Below are positions 12,520 through 23,965 of a DNA stretch of 64,000 nt, piece after piece (the first letter of the stretch is position 1; every line of letters starts with the position of its first letter). The stretch covers positions 124,485,366-124,549,365 of the forward strand of contig JAHLJT010009436.1 in the NCBI GenBank assembly GCA_031308135.1. The letters are read 5' to 3'. A program made the position numbers and the translations under genes. This stretch comes from Acheta domesticus. Its lineage: Eukaryota > Arthropoda > Insecta > Orthoptera > Gryllidae. The notes below the pieces were generated by a model, which worked only from the letters and a program-made list of their open reading frames with translations, searched no databases and had not been told where the DNA came from.

Positions 12520-14075
12520 ACTTTCCCGTATTAGTTTTCTATTTCCTTGGGTCTTTGCTAGCTATTCGGAATTGTCACAAACTCTTTCTTGCCAGCTGTC
12601 ATCTATCACCGCCAAAAGTACATTTTTTTTGTCATTTCTTAATTTTTCGGTTTCCTATTGGTAGAATGGAAATATTAATTTTAGAATATTAAAGAACACA
12701 AAAGCTTGGTCATAAATGGCAATTTTCTTTTAAAAATTATGTGCCGTTTAAGAGAAAATAGCGTTTTAGCCCAACTAAAAGTGCGAAATTTGAAGCTCAT
12801 TTTCATAGAAAATGTTTGAGTTTTCAGAATACTTTATTTGAAGTTATTTGAAGCACGTACACTCACAAATATAATAATGGTTACAAATTGCTGTTAATGT
12901 GCTTATTAAAGATGTGAGACATCTTTCAAAAAAATTACAATTATGTAATTTTTGGGGAAAAAAACCTTTACTTTACGCTAAACTAACGAGTGTAATGAGC
13001 ACTATCCGTTACACAAGTTTGAAGAAAAAATTTGCAGCCATAGATGCGAAAATGGCGTTTGAGCGTTTCTGAAAATGCGAAATTTTGAGCTACTTTTCAC
13101 AGAAAACGGCTTTGTTTTCGAGAAACTTTACTTGACATTATTTAAAGTACATGTACTCGTAAATATAATAATGTGAAAAAATCGCCGCTAATGTAAATAT
13201 TATCGACGTGAGAAACATGTGAAAAAAATTACATTTTTGTAAGTTTTGAAAAAACCAACCTATAGATCAATATGGCTTTTATGTCATCTGATAGAGTGCA
13301 TTTACCACTATCCCTACCAAAAGTTTAAAGAAAACATTTGGAGCCGTTTTTGAGAAAATCTTGTTTTTGTAATTTTTTAAAATTGCTCATATTGCACGCA
13401 ATGTTGCACGAAAACTACTAAAATTTTAAAAAACATTTACATGACCTTTATGAAAGAACTTAATATGCAGAACAAATTTTATTTGAAGGAAATATCTCTA
13501 TCTTCAATTTTGTAGTTGGAGAAAGACGCCGAAAAAAATTCAAACTTTCACTATTTTCGAAAATTCAGAGTTATTCGTGAAAATCGGACCTATGCCATGT
13601 TAAAAAGTGTATTTTACTCTATTCATACAAGAAATTTAAGAAAAAAATTGGAGCCGTTTTCGAGAAAAGTTTGAAAATCACCGGGGGGCTTCGTATAAAG
13701 TACCCCCACATTTTGAAGAATCTTTTTCAGAATCTCAAAGCTTCGACTAGAACCAGTCCGTTCGGGGAATATCCATTTTGGAAGAAATCGTACGTATGGT
13801 TTAGGCGCTAGCAGTGTTCACGGACGGACAGACGGACGTTTTCCTTTCAATTGGTTTTTCGGTATCAAGGACCTAGAAAACAGGTTTTCTGGCTACACCA
13901 CCTGGTAGGGGATTTTTTTTCTTAATTTAGCAACTGGTTTTATTCACATTTCGTTTTCACGGCCCGGCAATGAATTTTTTTCCGCCGAAAATTGGCCATT
14001 TTTTTCGCGCAGCATTACATAACTTTCCCTATACTACGTATATCACTCCGTGTATACGTACGTATACGGGAAAGT
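12520..14075. mobile_element. unclassified TIR element, copy 2 (complete)
   Basis: Bounded by ACTTTCCCGTAT at 12520 and its complement ATACGGGAAAGT ending at 14075, giving a 1,556-bp element. The interior has three degenerate direct repeats of about 300 bp (starting near 12980, 13278 and 13590) each carrying a GGAGCC-GTTTT-GAGAAAA core, a CGTACGTATGGTTTAGGCGC block, and CGGACGGACAGACGGACG at 13820-13837. The right end is itself a hairpin (14032-14075: ACTTTCCC against GGGAAAGT with TATACG-rich inner arms). I saw no clear target duplication and no ORF. Superfamily unknown. Confidence 0.72.
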
Positions 14076-14224
14076 AAAAAGTTACAGAAAGTTTGGGAAA
14101 TCATGCTCTTCTCTTGATAGCAGTTTAAATTAATCTTTTGGGAATCTAGATTTGATTCATCGGCGTTGGTTATAGGTTTTCCTAGGCTGAATATGGAATT
14201 TGCAGATGAGGATGATAAGGAAAG

Positions 14225-14500
14225 GAAAAAAAAATTGGATTGGAGTCTGATACAATGACCAATCGTGTCAAGAATAAACTCTCTGTGAAGTTGTTTGTTT
14301 GTTACGTACTATGGCTCTTTTATAGCAGTGCGAAGGATTTTATTTTGGAATGTTTGGAGCATTTTACGCACCGAAGGGGTAGCTCCTCCACACACCGAAC
14401 ATGCATAAGTAAGTGTGGGACGAATGGTGGTTTTGTATAGTGAGAGGGAAATATCTGTTTTAAGAGTTGACTTTTTGTTTAATAAAGGATGCAAAGGTAT
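14225..14500 (-). pseudogene. jockey-type reverse transcriptase, C-terminal fragment
   Basis: Minus strand from 14494 reads HPLLNKKSTLKTDISLSLYK, then RPTLTYACSVCGGAT and LQTFQNKILRT. This is the conserved region downstream of the RT palm in jockey-clade elements (usual forms: PLLNRRS, RPTLTYACPVWG, LQVxQNKxLR). The next conserved box should be APWYV. Here it reads EP-stop-YV, a TGG to TAG change, and the frame then continues as TNKQLHREF. One nonsense mutation and loss of everything upstream make this a dead 5'-truncated copy. The polymerase would act on element RNA at the target site. Neighbouring jockey pieces at 17.5 and 19.0 kb are separate, differently diverged insertions. Confidence 0.7.
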
Positions 14501-14915
14501 ATTGTGAGGCTAGATTAGATGGTTTCGTGCCAATAGATACTTGAGACTGACAGTGAAACTCGAAACTACACGCTTTATCTTTCACTAGCGTTAGAAACTC
14601 CCCACAGCAGTCTGATTCTCTTTTTATGAGATTTTTGCTATTCTTCGTCAACGTAGCGTTCTGTGCACTCTATGAGCGTTAAAATGTAAACGTTGTCTGG
14701 ACTTAAACGCTCCTCGAATGCACCGATATCGTAAGAACTCTACTTCACCTACCCTAGCCACTTCGTGTTGGCAATGTCAACATCATCTGGCTAAATTCTG
14801 AACTATTCGAAGCTAAACGTACATCGGACTTTATCCACCCATTTTTAATAATGTGAAATAAACTTTTTCCGGCAAATTTGCGAGTTAGCCAGATTCGGAT
14901 TTTCCTGCGACTTAC
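14501..14915. other. no recognised feature
   Basis: A 63-codon minus-strand frame at 14460-14651 overlaps the RT fragment's upstream side but shows no RT motif. Confidence 0.35.
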
Positions 14916-14920
14916 ACAAA

Positions 14921-15005
14921 TGGCGTAGTTCACCCCACCGTGGTGGTCGTAGTAATAGTTGCAAATTGTTACGTCTATTCGGGTTCAAGCCTCGGGAGAC
15001 GATAA
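14921..15005 (+). repeat. possible tRNA-derived SINE head
   Basis: TGGCGTAGTT at 14921 resembles a pol III A box and GGGTTCAAGCC at 14991 a B box, with spacing near 70 bp. No cloverleaf folds convincingly, so this is a SINE promoter candidate, not a tRNA gene. Confidence 0.3.
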
Positions 15006-16019
15006 TTGCCCTGAGGACGGGATCATATTCCTGAAAGTAGACTTAAATGTTTGCTGAGCCAGTCTGTCCTTCCTACGTTAGTAGAGCCCGACTTTCAAAC
15101 ATTTATGTTGTTCAAAATGGACACGCAAATACGCAATGATTTTTAATAAACTAGGCATAAAAAGGCACTTAAACAACTAATTTCAAACTTATATAACGTT
15201 TCCAGACTAAATTATTACGCACGATATGTTTGGAAACTTTCTTCAAACTCTCAAGTAGATCTTAAAACGTCGATATCACTGAAATAATGACAGTTGATAG
15301 AATTGAGCCAAACAATCGACTGTCGTGCCAGTAATCCAGCTAGCAATCCCCTTGACTTCTGGTAATCTGCGTGTATCCGCCAGCACACCATTACACTGGA
15401 CTTATCATTTTGATTTGCTTGAGTGGAAACAGTGTTATCTATTGCACGTTTGATAAATTGCAGTGATACGAAGGTGAGAGAGAGAATTTCGTGTAAATCT
15501 TGATGTGTTCATAATATTTATGAAAAAGACTGCCTAGTGAATAAAAGTTTTGTGTCCGATGCTAAACAACAAAAGTCCGATGCTAAACAACACATGCAGG
15601 TTCATTGTCCTGGATAACAACAGAGCAAATGTAAAATTTGATTTAACATTGTCGAAAAAAGTCACACGATTACAACAGAATTTTTATAGTTTCCTACTTA
15701 GAAAATCATTATACTTTCTTCATGCGGTCTGTACAAAGTGAGCATTAGCCGAATAAAACGTTTTTGGACAAAGAATTGCATTGTACAATGTTTAGTCGTT
15801 GTAGTATGAAAATCAACCTTTTAGATTTCCGGAAAGGGTATTTTCCAGGAAAGAGCGTTCCTGAGCAACGACTTCAGGTATTGTTAAAGTTTTTACAGTG
15901 TGTGTGAATTGAATGTCTTCCGACATTTAATATTAATTCGTGAAACGAGCATAGAAGACGCGGATCACAAGCGTTGCGCTTTTGTATCAGATATGCATTT
16001 CCACAGCTACTATAAATGA
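15006..16019. other. intergenic stretch with a 21-bp tandem pair
   Basis: GTCCGATGCTAAACAACA occurs twice with a 21-bp period at 15554-15592. No gene recognised. Confidence 0.4.
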
Positions 16020-16280
16020 GACGCATCTCAGCCCACGTGCTCCAATGCCTCTCTAGGGAGGCTTCCGTCGCGACGAAACGCGACGGAAACGCGGGAGGGT
16101 AGGTGACGAGGCAAAAAGAATATAAAATCGTAAAAAAACAGTGTGATGTAATTTATGGATGTGCTCCGCGTGAATTTTTCAGAGCCGGAGCGTCGCCCCG
16201 TACGGTCGCGAGGGATCTCGGGGCCCCGCGCGTCAGGCTGTGCTGCGCCCCAGCACGTGCGGAGACTGCGCGAAGGCGTC
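16020..16280. other. CpG-dense block
   Basis: The sequence becomes rich in CG dinucleotides (for example GCGCGTCAGGCTG, CGTCGCGACGAAACGCGACGG). It could be an unmethylated promoter-type island or a GC-rich repeat. The long open frames crossing it are composition artefacts. Confidence 0.45.
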
Positions 16281-16783
16281 AAAATAATTCGACTTCTTAA
16301 AAAATGTTTCGTCAAAATACCTGAATGTTGTTTGGCCAGCGCGGAATTGTCCCGAAAATTTGTTTCGCATGGAACTTTTTTGTGTGTATGAGAAAATGAT
16401 GGGCAAACATTACACATAGTTTCGTGAAAATACGTCATTTCCCGGCCAGCCTTGACTGTCCGGATTTTTTTTTTGGCGCTTAAATGTTTTGCGTGGTTTG
16501 GCAAACCAAAATTTTTGGTTGGCAAACCTGGGCAAACGATGTACCAAGTTCAGTTAAAATCCCAGATTTTTTCCTGACAGCGTGAAATTGGCCTAAAAGT
16601 TTGTTTCGCGTCTAACTTATTTTTTCTGTTGGTAGTGAAACAAAACTTTCTGATCGGTGAACCTGGGCTAACGATGGGTAAACGTTGTACCAAGTTTGGT
16701 TAAAATCTCAGATTAGTTTCCAGCCAACTTCACGGAGATTTCCGCTGCGCCCCGTGCGGAGACAGCGCGACTTGCAGCAGGTC
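16281..16783. repeat. degenerate ~120-155 bp tandem repeat
   Basis: Three diverged units share TTTGTTTCGC, GGCAAACCTGGGCAAACGAT (second and third clearest) and TACCAAGTT-GTTAAAAT-CAGATT. A GC-rich segment, GCTGCGCCCC followed by GTGCGGAGAC-GCGCGA, occurs both just before (about 16241) and just after (about 16743) the array, so the higher-order unit may be ~500 bp. Confidence 0.55.
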
Positions 16784-17489
16784 TTCACCGACGCCCCTGA
16801 CGGACGTCGCCAACTCCAACGCTAAAGCTACTGGCTCAGTCGTCAGTTCCTCCTTTGCTGGAGTAGAGACTAGAGTTCTCAGACACAATGAGTAGCGGAA
16901 ACTGAACGGCCGCCGCCATTTAATATCCTTTCATCCAATAGCCCCACCAAAGACAGCATTCAGGAGTTAAGGATAACAATCGATGGCATTTTGGAGAGTT
17001 TCAATTATATTATCTTTGGATTTTGTTGGACGGTGAAATCGGCGGTTGAAGATGCAATTCCCTTTTCATAAAATATTTAAGCAGGGCGTTCATATGATGA
17101 AGTTAGCTAGTGAACTGCAGGTAGTTTTCTCACATCCTCCTTGGTTGGGTTATTGTCATGCTCCCAAAGAGGGGGGGAGCAAGAGTTGTACACTTCATGA
17201 AATTTGTGCATAATGGAGAAGCTTAATGCATTGTAATTTCGTAAAGAGACGTTTATTAAAATCATTTGATGTTAACTGAACCAAAAATGAATCCCCTGCG
17301 AGATGAGGGCCTCTAAATGCCTCTGTTTCAAGAAATGACACTGCGACCCGGATCAATTGTAATCTCCATCTTTCCGCTTCTTATTATATTACTGCTCAAA
17401 GTCAGTTAGAGTTTGCCATTTAATATATGCCAGTCTAGAAAATGGCCTGGCCGTAGGTCGCGAAGTTCGGTAGCCGCCTAAAGCCTAGC
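16784..17489. other. no recognised feature
   Basis: Mixed composition, a G-run at 17171-17178, no supported frame. Confidence 0.4.
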
Positions 17490-18370
17490 ATGCACTGTGT
17501 CATACCTATCAAGTCGCTTTTTCCAAATTACCAAAATGTTTTCTCTGTATTTAAACCAGTGAGCGCAGGTGTCCCTCAAGGTAGTATCCTTGGACCAATA
17601 CTGTATGTAATATATACTTCTGACCTACCAACAACAGAATGCACTATGATTGCCACTTTCGCTGACGACACAGCTATCGTAGCTGCCAACGAGGTCTCAA
17701 CTGGAGTATCACAATACCTGAAATTGTACCTGGACAAGATGGAAGAGTGGAAGAATCAACAGGGAGTAACTATAAACACAGCAAAATCACAACATATTAC
17801 CTTTTCACAAAAGAACAGTGTCCAAAAGTGAAACTAAACTCATCAGAACTCTCAGTAACAACTGTTGTGAGGTATTTTTGTTTACATCGAGATAGCTACT
17901 TAATCTGGAAACCCCGTATCATAAACAAGAGGAAAGAATCAGTGTCCAACAAAATATTACTGTAAAAAGCAATAATCAAACCAACATGGACTTATGGCAT
18001 AGAACTATAGGGTACAGCCAGCAAGTCAAACATGGAGATCCTGAGAAGATTCGAAACAAAAACATTGAGATGTTTATGCAAAGCGCCGTGGTTCGCAACT
18101 AAAAAATTATTTGTACAAAGATTTGAACATCTCAACTATTACAGGGACTATCACCGAGCGAAGTAAGAGGCATCAAACGAGACTGAGCTACCACCCGAAT
18201 CAACTATCAGTGAACATTTTGGACAATGGTGAATATGTGTATAGACTAAAGAGTGAACATGTTCTAGATGTACCCTTTAGATTCATATAAAAATAATATC
18301 TTGTATACCATTTACTAATTGTTCTAAATGAACAGATTGTGAATTGGCAGTATTGAAAATAAAATAAGTA
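17490..18370 (+). pseudogene. jockey-type retrotransposon, 3' half of reverse transcriptase
   Basis: The first frame reads SAGVPQGSILGPILY, then TFADDTAI (catalytic FADD at 17658-17669). It continues with LKLYLDKMEEWKNQ and VTINTAKSQHITF, all standard jockey-clade RT boxes in order. The frame breaks near 17830. Shifted frames then give VRYFCLHRDSYLIWK (usual: YLGLHLD-LTWK), KPTWTYGIEL-GTASKSN, and near the 3' end HHRLSYHPN- and NILDNG-like text ending about 18290. An A-rich 3' end (AAAATAAAATAAG) lies near 18350. The catalytic pair of aspartates survives, but at least three frameshifts or stops follow. The 5' part (endonuclease and ORF1) is missing, the usual outcome of incomplete target-primed reverse transcription. 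Orientation is opposite to the jockey pieces at 14.2 and 19.0 kb. Confidence 0.85.
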
Positions 18371-18989
18371 AACATTGCTGTAAGGGTGCGCGCACTAGGT
18401 CGTTATGGTCGACACGGGACAATCCCCACCTTCCGCCATTTGCAAAAAGTCTGAAGGAAAGATCTTTTGGACATTCCGACGTGACGACATCGGTACGTGC
18501 ATCAGATCGTAAAGACTTTTCCGCCGTTTCAGTTATGAGGAGTGAGAGAGGTTATGTGGAGCAAACATGGTCCGTTTTGCTGATCCAGAATTATTCCAAG
18601 TTGTACAACACAATATTAGGTTTTATTTAGTGTATTACCTAACACTCAGAAGTGAAATTTAGTTAGTTAGCTAAACCATAGATGGTTTACAGCCATAGAT
18701 GGTTTACAAACGTAGACGGTTAGCTAAACCATAGATGATACACATATTTGTACAAAGACGTGACGTTTGCAAAATTTAAAATATATATATTTTAAAAGTA
18801 TTTATAAAAAGCTGCGCAATATTAGAGAAGCTGTTTTTATTTGTGCACGTTGAAAAAATGATACTATATTGTGGAGTAATAAATTGTTAAGTAATCAATG
18901 TAAATTATTTTTGACGTATTTGCGTCACATTTAGGAAAACTTTGTAAGAGAATGTAGATGGGAAATTTATTTTTAATATGTATCCCATG
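18371..18989. other. intergenic stretch with short direct repeats
   Basis: TTAGCTAAACCATAGATG occurs twice and CCATAGATGGTTTACA twice within 18670-18742. Nothing else recognised. Confidence 0.45.
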
Positions 18990-19260
18990 AGTGGAATTTC
19001 TACCTAATTAGAGGCGTCGTATTCTGGTGATTTGAGGTAAGGCATGGCAAACAATATGGAGACATATGTGATGAGGTTTTCTATTGTTTCCAGGCGGAAT
19101 GCAGTGTGCATCTGTTGGTTGGAAATAAACCCTGGTGTATTTGTATTTGTACGGAGAAACTGGTTTTGAACGACCTGTAGATTGTTTTTAAAGTATGATT
19201 CTGCGACATACATCCAAACTGAACAAGCGTATATGCGGGCTAAACTATTGACATAATTGT
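18990..19260 (-). pseudogene. jockey-type reverse transcriptase, C-terminal fragment
   Basis: Minus strand from about 19240 reads LARIYACSVWMYVAESYFK, LQVVQNQFLRT, then a box in the place of APxYVxN (NTPGFISN) and IENLITYVS. These align with the thumb-adjacent region of jockey RTs (usual: RP-LTYACPVWG-AA-SY, LQV-QNK-LRT). The frame is open for 69 codons from 19213, but the catalytic part is absent, so the copy is 5' truncated. It is shorter and differently substituted than the piece at 14.2 kb, so it is a separate insertion. Confidence 0.6.
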
Positions 19261-19599
19261 TTATCTTCCATCAGGTCGGAATATACGAGTAATACGTTAA
19301 ATGTTAACTTTGTCATTCTACAATCTGCATTTTATTCCACTTTTTGCGTAATTTTCTTCTTCCGCTATTAAAAGTGAACAAAAAAACGATTGCTTCTTTA
19401 CTTTATGAAGCCGTTGCGCACAAAACAAAATAGGGAATTCGGAGGCAAATTGCCAAATTACCATTGTGCTGCTTTTTTCCCTAGCATAATAATAAAAAAA
19501 AAGACTCTACTAAAACTTCTCAGCAAGCCTCCTGGACTCGAATGGCGAGCGATAAGTTACCGACGAATGCTTTAAAGCCTAAGAACTATAATTACTGCG
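19261..19599. other. no recognised feature
   Basis: AT-rich; no supported frame or repeat. Confidence 0.4.
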
Positions 19600-20165
19600 A
19601 TTTTTCTCACTTCCATCGCTGTTGCTACCACCGCCATCTTAACATCCCTCTGATATCACTATCTCCGCGAGCGCCAATGCTATATTCTAACTACAGGCAC
19701 GATGTAATCTCTATTGCTACCACTTCCCTCTTACCATTGTTACTAACCCTCCCACCGACACTGCAACCATTATATTTCAAGCCATTATCTTCTCAGTCGA
19801 CATCCTTACCTCCTCTAAATACATTGTGTTCGTCACCGCAGTGACAGATACTGTGTACAATAATAATCCTTATCCCTTCCACAAATACGTTCACCTCCAC
19901 AATTGCCTCACGACTTGCTCTAGCCTTTTGAATTATCACAACAGGCATGACTATAATAACTGCTGGTATAAGCAAATTTTCCATTTCCTCTGCTGTAACT
20001 TTAATCTATCGCCCCACAATCATAATTATTTAGATATTATATCACCAACCTCACAATCGAGTCTGTCTTCATTGAATCTCCTTTGCTATGACCTTCTCTG
20101 TCTCCTCCCATCAACACCTCAGTTCCTGTCGATACCATCACACACACCACCGGCCGTGTGTATAT
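19600..20165. repeat. C-rich, G-poor degenerate CCA/CAT block
   Basis: The plus strand is strikingly poor in G, with recurring CCACC, CATC and TACC words, like a decayed trinucleotide tract. Similar blocks occur at 41740-42180 and 62860-63130. The three overlapping open frames here reflect composition. Confidence 0.5.
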
Positions 20166-20739
20166 TGGAGACCAAATAATTCCTTCTTTTCTTGCGACAC
20201 TTACTTTCTAATTCTACATGTAAATTGGGGACCAAACCAACCCTGGTAAGGAAAAGAACTGATTAATCAAGTGAGCGCGTTAAGGGGCGTCGCGCTACTG
20301 TCCAGCTTTTCCCTATGCCGTATTCAAAATCTTCCAGACTCGTTCCTATATCAAAATGAAAAGCAATGAATGCTCTAGAAGTGGGTCCTAATTTCGTGAT
20401 CAGCATTATAGAATATTAGGAGAGGAAGAGGAAGAATATAAAAATAGCTAAATAATCAGAATTCATTCAATCAACGAATGATTCGATTGAATGAACCAAT
20501 CTTTAATCAAACCATATGTCGAAAAAAAATACGCCAATCCTAACTCTGAAAAATTGATAAGAGTGTTGTTTTAAAAATAATGCCAATGAAAATGTTTGTC
20601 GAAAATAAAGTGTCACCTTCCACTTTTACCAGGAAGGAGATGAGGTAGTCGGTCACCAATTTACGTATGCCATCTCTGGGTCGGTCCCCCCAAATTACTC
20701 ATGAGTTAAACTCGTATTTTCCTCCTGGTCCCCCATTTA
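20166..20739. other. intergenic stretch with an 11-bp hairpin
   Basis: TTCATTCAATC at 20462-20472 pairs exactly with GATTGAATGAA at 20485-20495. No gene recognised. Confidence 0.4.
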
Positions 20740-20985
20740 CATAGGCCGCCTTCACCTGCGCCACCGCCTCTCTGCCTGTCGCCTCCACGCACGCGCCGCC
20801 TACCTCAGCAGCCTCAGTGCGCTGCGCCGCACGCCGCGCCGCCGGAAGGCTGCTCAATAGCGTGACTTACCGGAAATGACGCGAAGTTTCGGCGGTGCTT
20901 GCGACTCGGCAGTCGCGGCCAATGGTGTAGGGGGGGCCGATGGGGTTCGGTGCGTTCTCTGCTGCTGATCCAGAAACGTCGGATG
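20740..20985. other. CpG-dense block
   Basis: Rich in CGCC and GCGC words (for example CGCGCCGCCGGAAGG). No ORF with recognisable domains. Confidence 0.4.
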
Positions 20986-23300
20986 GTATAGGTACGTGAC
21001 GGGAGTCACAGATTGATCCGTTGCAATTGAAAGAAAAGCGATCGTGTTGGATCTTTGTGTTGTCGCCTCCAGACGATTCCAACCATTTTTTAAAATTTAG
21101 TATCAAAAATAATTTTAAAAAACTGTGTGATGTATTACGAAAAGCAGTGCTATCTGTGCGCGGTTTCTTGAACTCTGATATCTCTGCTTGAATTCAAACA
21201 TACTCAGTTTATGAATACTGGTTACGAGTGTTTTTGGCAAGAATTGGTATGAAAATATTGAGTCCCATGTAATAAAACGAGTATCCAAAGGCAAATTAAC
21301 TACAGATTTTGACATTATATTTTATTTGGTTAGGTTTCATCACGACATAACACAAAGATATTAAATTAGTTTTTCTGTAGTGGTCGATGACATCAGGTCA
21401 TTGTTATATCTCCTGTTATATTTTTAATTAATTCCTGAATGTGCTTCTCAACGGTGCTCGTGGTCTCAGAAATGTGCTTATCACTATTAAAAATATTCGT
21501 TTTATAAGGAAGAAGGTGTAACAATGCCCTAAAGTCATCGGTCATTATAGGAGAATCGAAGTATATATTGTCTAATATTTGTGATGTTAAAAAAGTGTTC
21601 ATCCACTCTCATTTATCCCGTTGATCTGACGTCATTGCTGTCACAATATGGAACTGTTTGTTACAATAATGGAACTGTTTTTTTTACTCTATTCGGACAG
21701 AATGTCCACTGTGGGGCTATCAAATGTTCAGAATTTTACGACTTCGCTTAATTTTAATTATTTATTATTACTCTATTTATAAAGTTTTCAATTTTTGCTT
21801 TCTCGACCTTACTTCGTAAGAAGAGAGTATTGTAATCGTGCGCCGTAAAACGGCGAATTTTCGACTCAAAAACTCTTTTAAATTATTCCAAAACACACTA
21901 GTTTCCGTCGCAACCGCTTAAACACAAAAAAGAGTCGTCCTATATGATTTGCCCTTTAACTCTCATCTGTTAGCTCATTTCGCGTGAATGGAATCACCGA
22001 ACCGCAGGAAAGGCTCCATTTCTTACGCCAGGGAGGTGTTAATGCCCGTAGGATGCGCGCTAGCGCTCTCGAAGCCGCATTCAATTTGCGGCGCTAGCTC
22101 TTCGGATTATGACTGCGCGCTGCGACCCATGAGCCGTGCACTTTGATTGGCGCGCTGAGGAGCGACGCTGCTGACGGTTGGAAGCAGCCGTTGCGGGGTG
22201 ATATCGGGTCACCCAGAGGGGCCACGTCACCGGTGCTGATGCTGATTATCGCTCCTCTGAAATGGCACACTATCCGGGCAATCTCGACGTCTGGACAATC
22301 GCAACAATCATGCCTGCAGTTTCGAAATGTACTGTGTCGCCTAGTACGTCAATGCAAACCATTGATAGTCACTATTGTGAATTACATGGGTAGATGTCTA
22401 CTATAGCACATTGTTGGTGATCAAGAAAAGTGACACATCTAAAAAACTGGCATTTTGCTGGAGAATGGTTATAATCTGTTCTGACTGTGAGCAGTTAATA
22501 TTTCTCCAATGACTAATTATACGTGTTTAACTCTGAATACCAACTACCTTGTGAATGCCTAGTATATGAAATGTTTACTAGTAAAAATGGAATATTTTCT
22601 ATACATATTGCATCAATTAACTAAAAAAACTATGAAAATCGTCAAATGGACCGCTTTTCTTGCGCACTGACAATATTTACAGAGAAGCGCAATACTCCAG
22701 AGACCCTCTTGATTTCTAGAACATGTATTTACTTCAAAACATCTTCTGACAACGTATTGTTAAACATTTCAATTGCAGTGTTCATATGATCTCCCGTGAC
22801 CACATTTATCTCGAGAGAATGCTCTTCACGATCGGAAGAAAATAAACATTGCCAGAACCATCGAATCTTTGCCAGAAGCTCTCTTTTCGTTGTACCGAAA
22901 GGGTGTCGATAGGGAGATATTGTAATGTTGAAAATTATATTATCTAAGAGTTACAGTAATCCACTTCTTTCAATAATCTCTTGACATTAATAGCATTCCT
23001 ATTGATTTGCGTTAGGTTGTGATTGGAATTCAAAACTCAGAAGAAGGGGGTCTTGGGCGTGTGTGTAGAAGACTGGCATTTCTCTGCCATTTAACCAAAG
23101 ATTCTTATGTCACAATTTGAGGTTTCTTGATAGTTAGACTCAACGATGCTAATAAATATTAAAAACAGCGAATATACAAATATACTACTACTACTAGCGT
23201 ACACGCGCGAGAACCCTCCCACATTACATTCCACCCTCTTCTCTATCCTTCCATTTCCATATTAAGGGGGGAAAGTTGTTAACGAAACGAACTTATTTGT
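20986..23300. other. intergenic stretch with no recognised gene
   Basis: Frames at 21115-21315, 21393-21602 (minus) and 22143-22406 (plus) match nothing I recognise. A moderately GC-rich segment with GCGCTAGCGCTC and GGCGCTAGCTC words lies at 22050-22150. Confidence 0.4.
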
Positions 23301-23935
23301 TTAAAAAATTATCATGGCGCGCGGTTCTTGCAGTTTGGTGGGTAGAGGTAGGGACCTGTTCGCACGTTCCGTAGCACCCCCAACATTCTCGATCGGGGAA
23401 AGGCCTGGCAATGCGGCTGGCCATGGCAGAGTATCCACGGCTTCAAGGCATGCTCGGGAGATGGCTGTGGTATGCGGACGCGCGTTTTCTTGTTGAAATA
23501 GGGCATGGGCGTGGGCGTTCACGACCGGCAGGGCCACCAGTTGAAGGATCTCCTGAATGTACCGTGCGGCTGTCACGGTGCCTCCGAGGAACACTAACGG
23601 TGAACGGGCACCATAGGATATCGCCCCACACCATCACACCAGGCTGGAGGGACGTATGATGGGACACGGAAAATCGCTCGTCGTGGCGCTCCCCTATCCG
23701 CCTTCAGGCACGGACCCGGTGGTTGTCTCTATCAAGGCAGAAGCGGGACTAGTCGCTGATGATAACCCACTGCAAGTCTGCATGGCCCCAGGTCCGTCGT
23801 TCCCGACACCAGTCTGTAGCAACGTTGCTGGGGTGTGAGGGGTAGGCGGCGTAACGGTCAGCGAACGGCGAGCCCTACGTTGTGCAACCGCCTGCCAATG
23901 GTACTGGCACTTACAGCAGGGCCGTCAAACGGAGC
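23301..23935 (-). pseudogene. Tc1-type DDE transposase, C-terminal two-thirds
   Basis: Reading down the minus strand from about 23930: VSASTIGRRLHNVGL, then HADLQWVIISDESRFCLDRD (first catalytic Asp in SDESRF), RIGERHDERFSV, LQPGVMVWGDILW, a frameshift near 23590-23600, then ALFQQENARPHT, LPWPAALPGLSPIENV and a truncated end near 23320. This is the conserved Tc1 order. The second catalytic position, normally QQDNARPH, is QQENARPH (Asp to Glu); the third, in LSPIE, is kept. A stop also occurs after NHRVRA. These breaks mean it is inactive. The N-terminal DNA-binding domain is missing upstream. The sequence is much more CpG-rich than its surroundings. A second Tc1 piece at 24.8-25.1 kb overlaps this one in coverage, so they appear to be different copies. 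Confidence 0.82.
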
Positions 23936-23965
23936 ACGTACGTGCTCGGAGCGCGCTTGCGCTCC
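23932..23965. repeat. 16-bp perfect palindrome plus adjoining GC hairpin
   Basis: GAGCACGTACGTGCTC (23932-23947) is its own complement. It is immediately followed by GGAGCGC-gctt-GCGCTCC (23948-23965), a 7-bp stem. It sits exactly where Tc1 similarity ends. Confidence 0.65.

Noticed and set aside
16028..16525. 165-codon minus-strand frame
   Set aside because: It spans a CpG-dense block and a degenerate tandem repeat; no motif, and stop-free length is explained by GC content.
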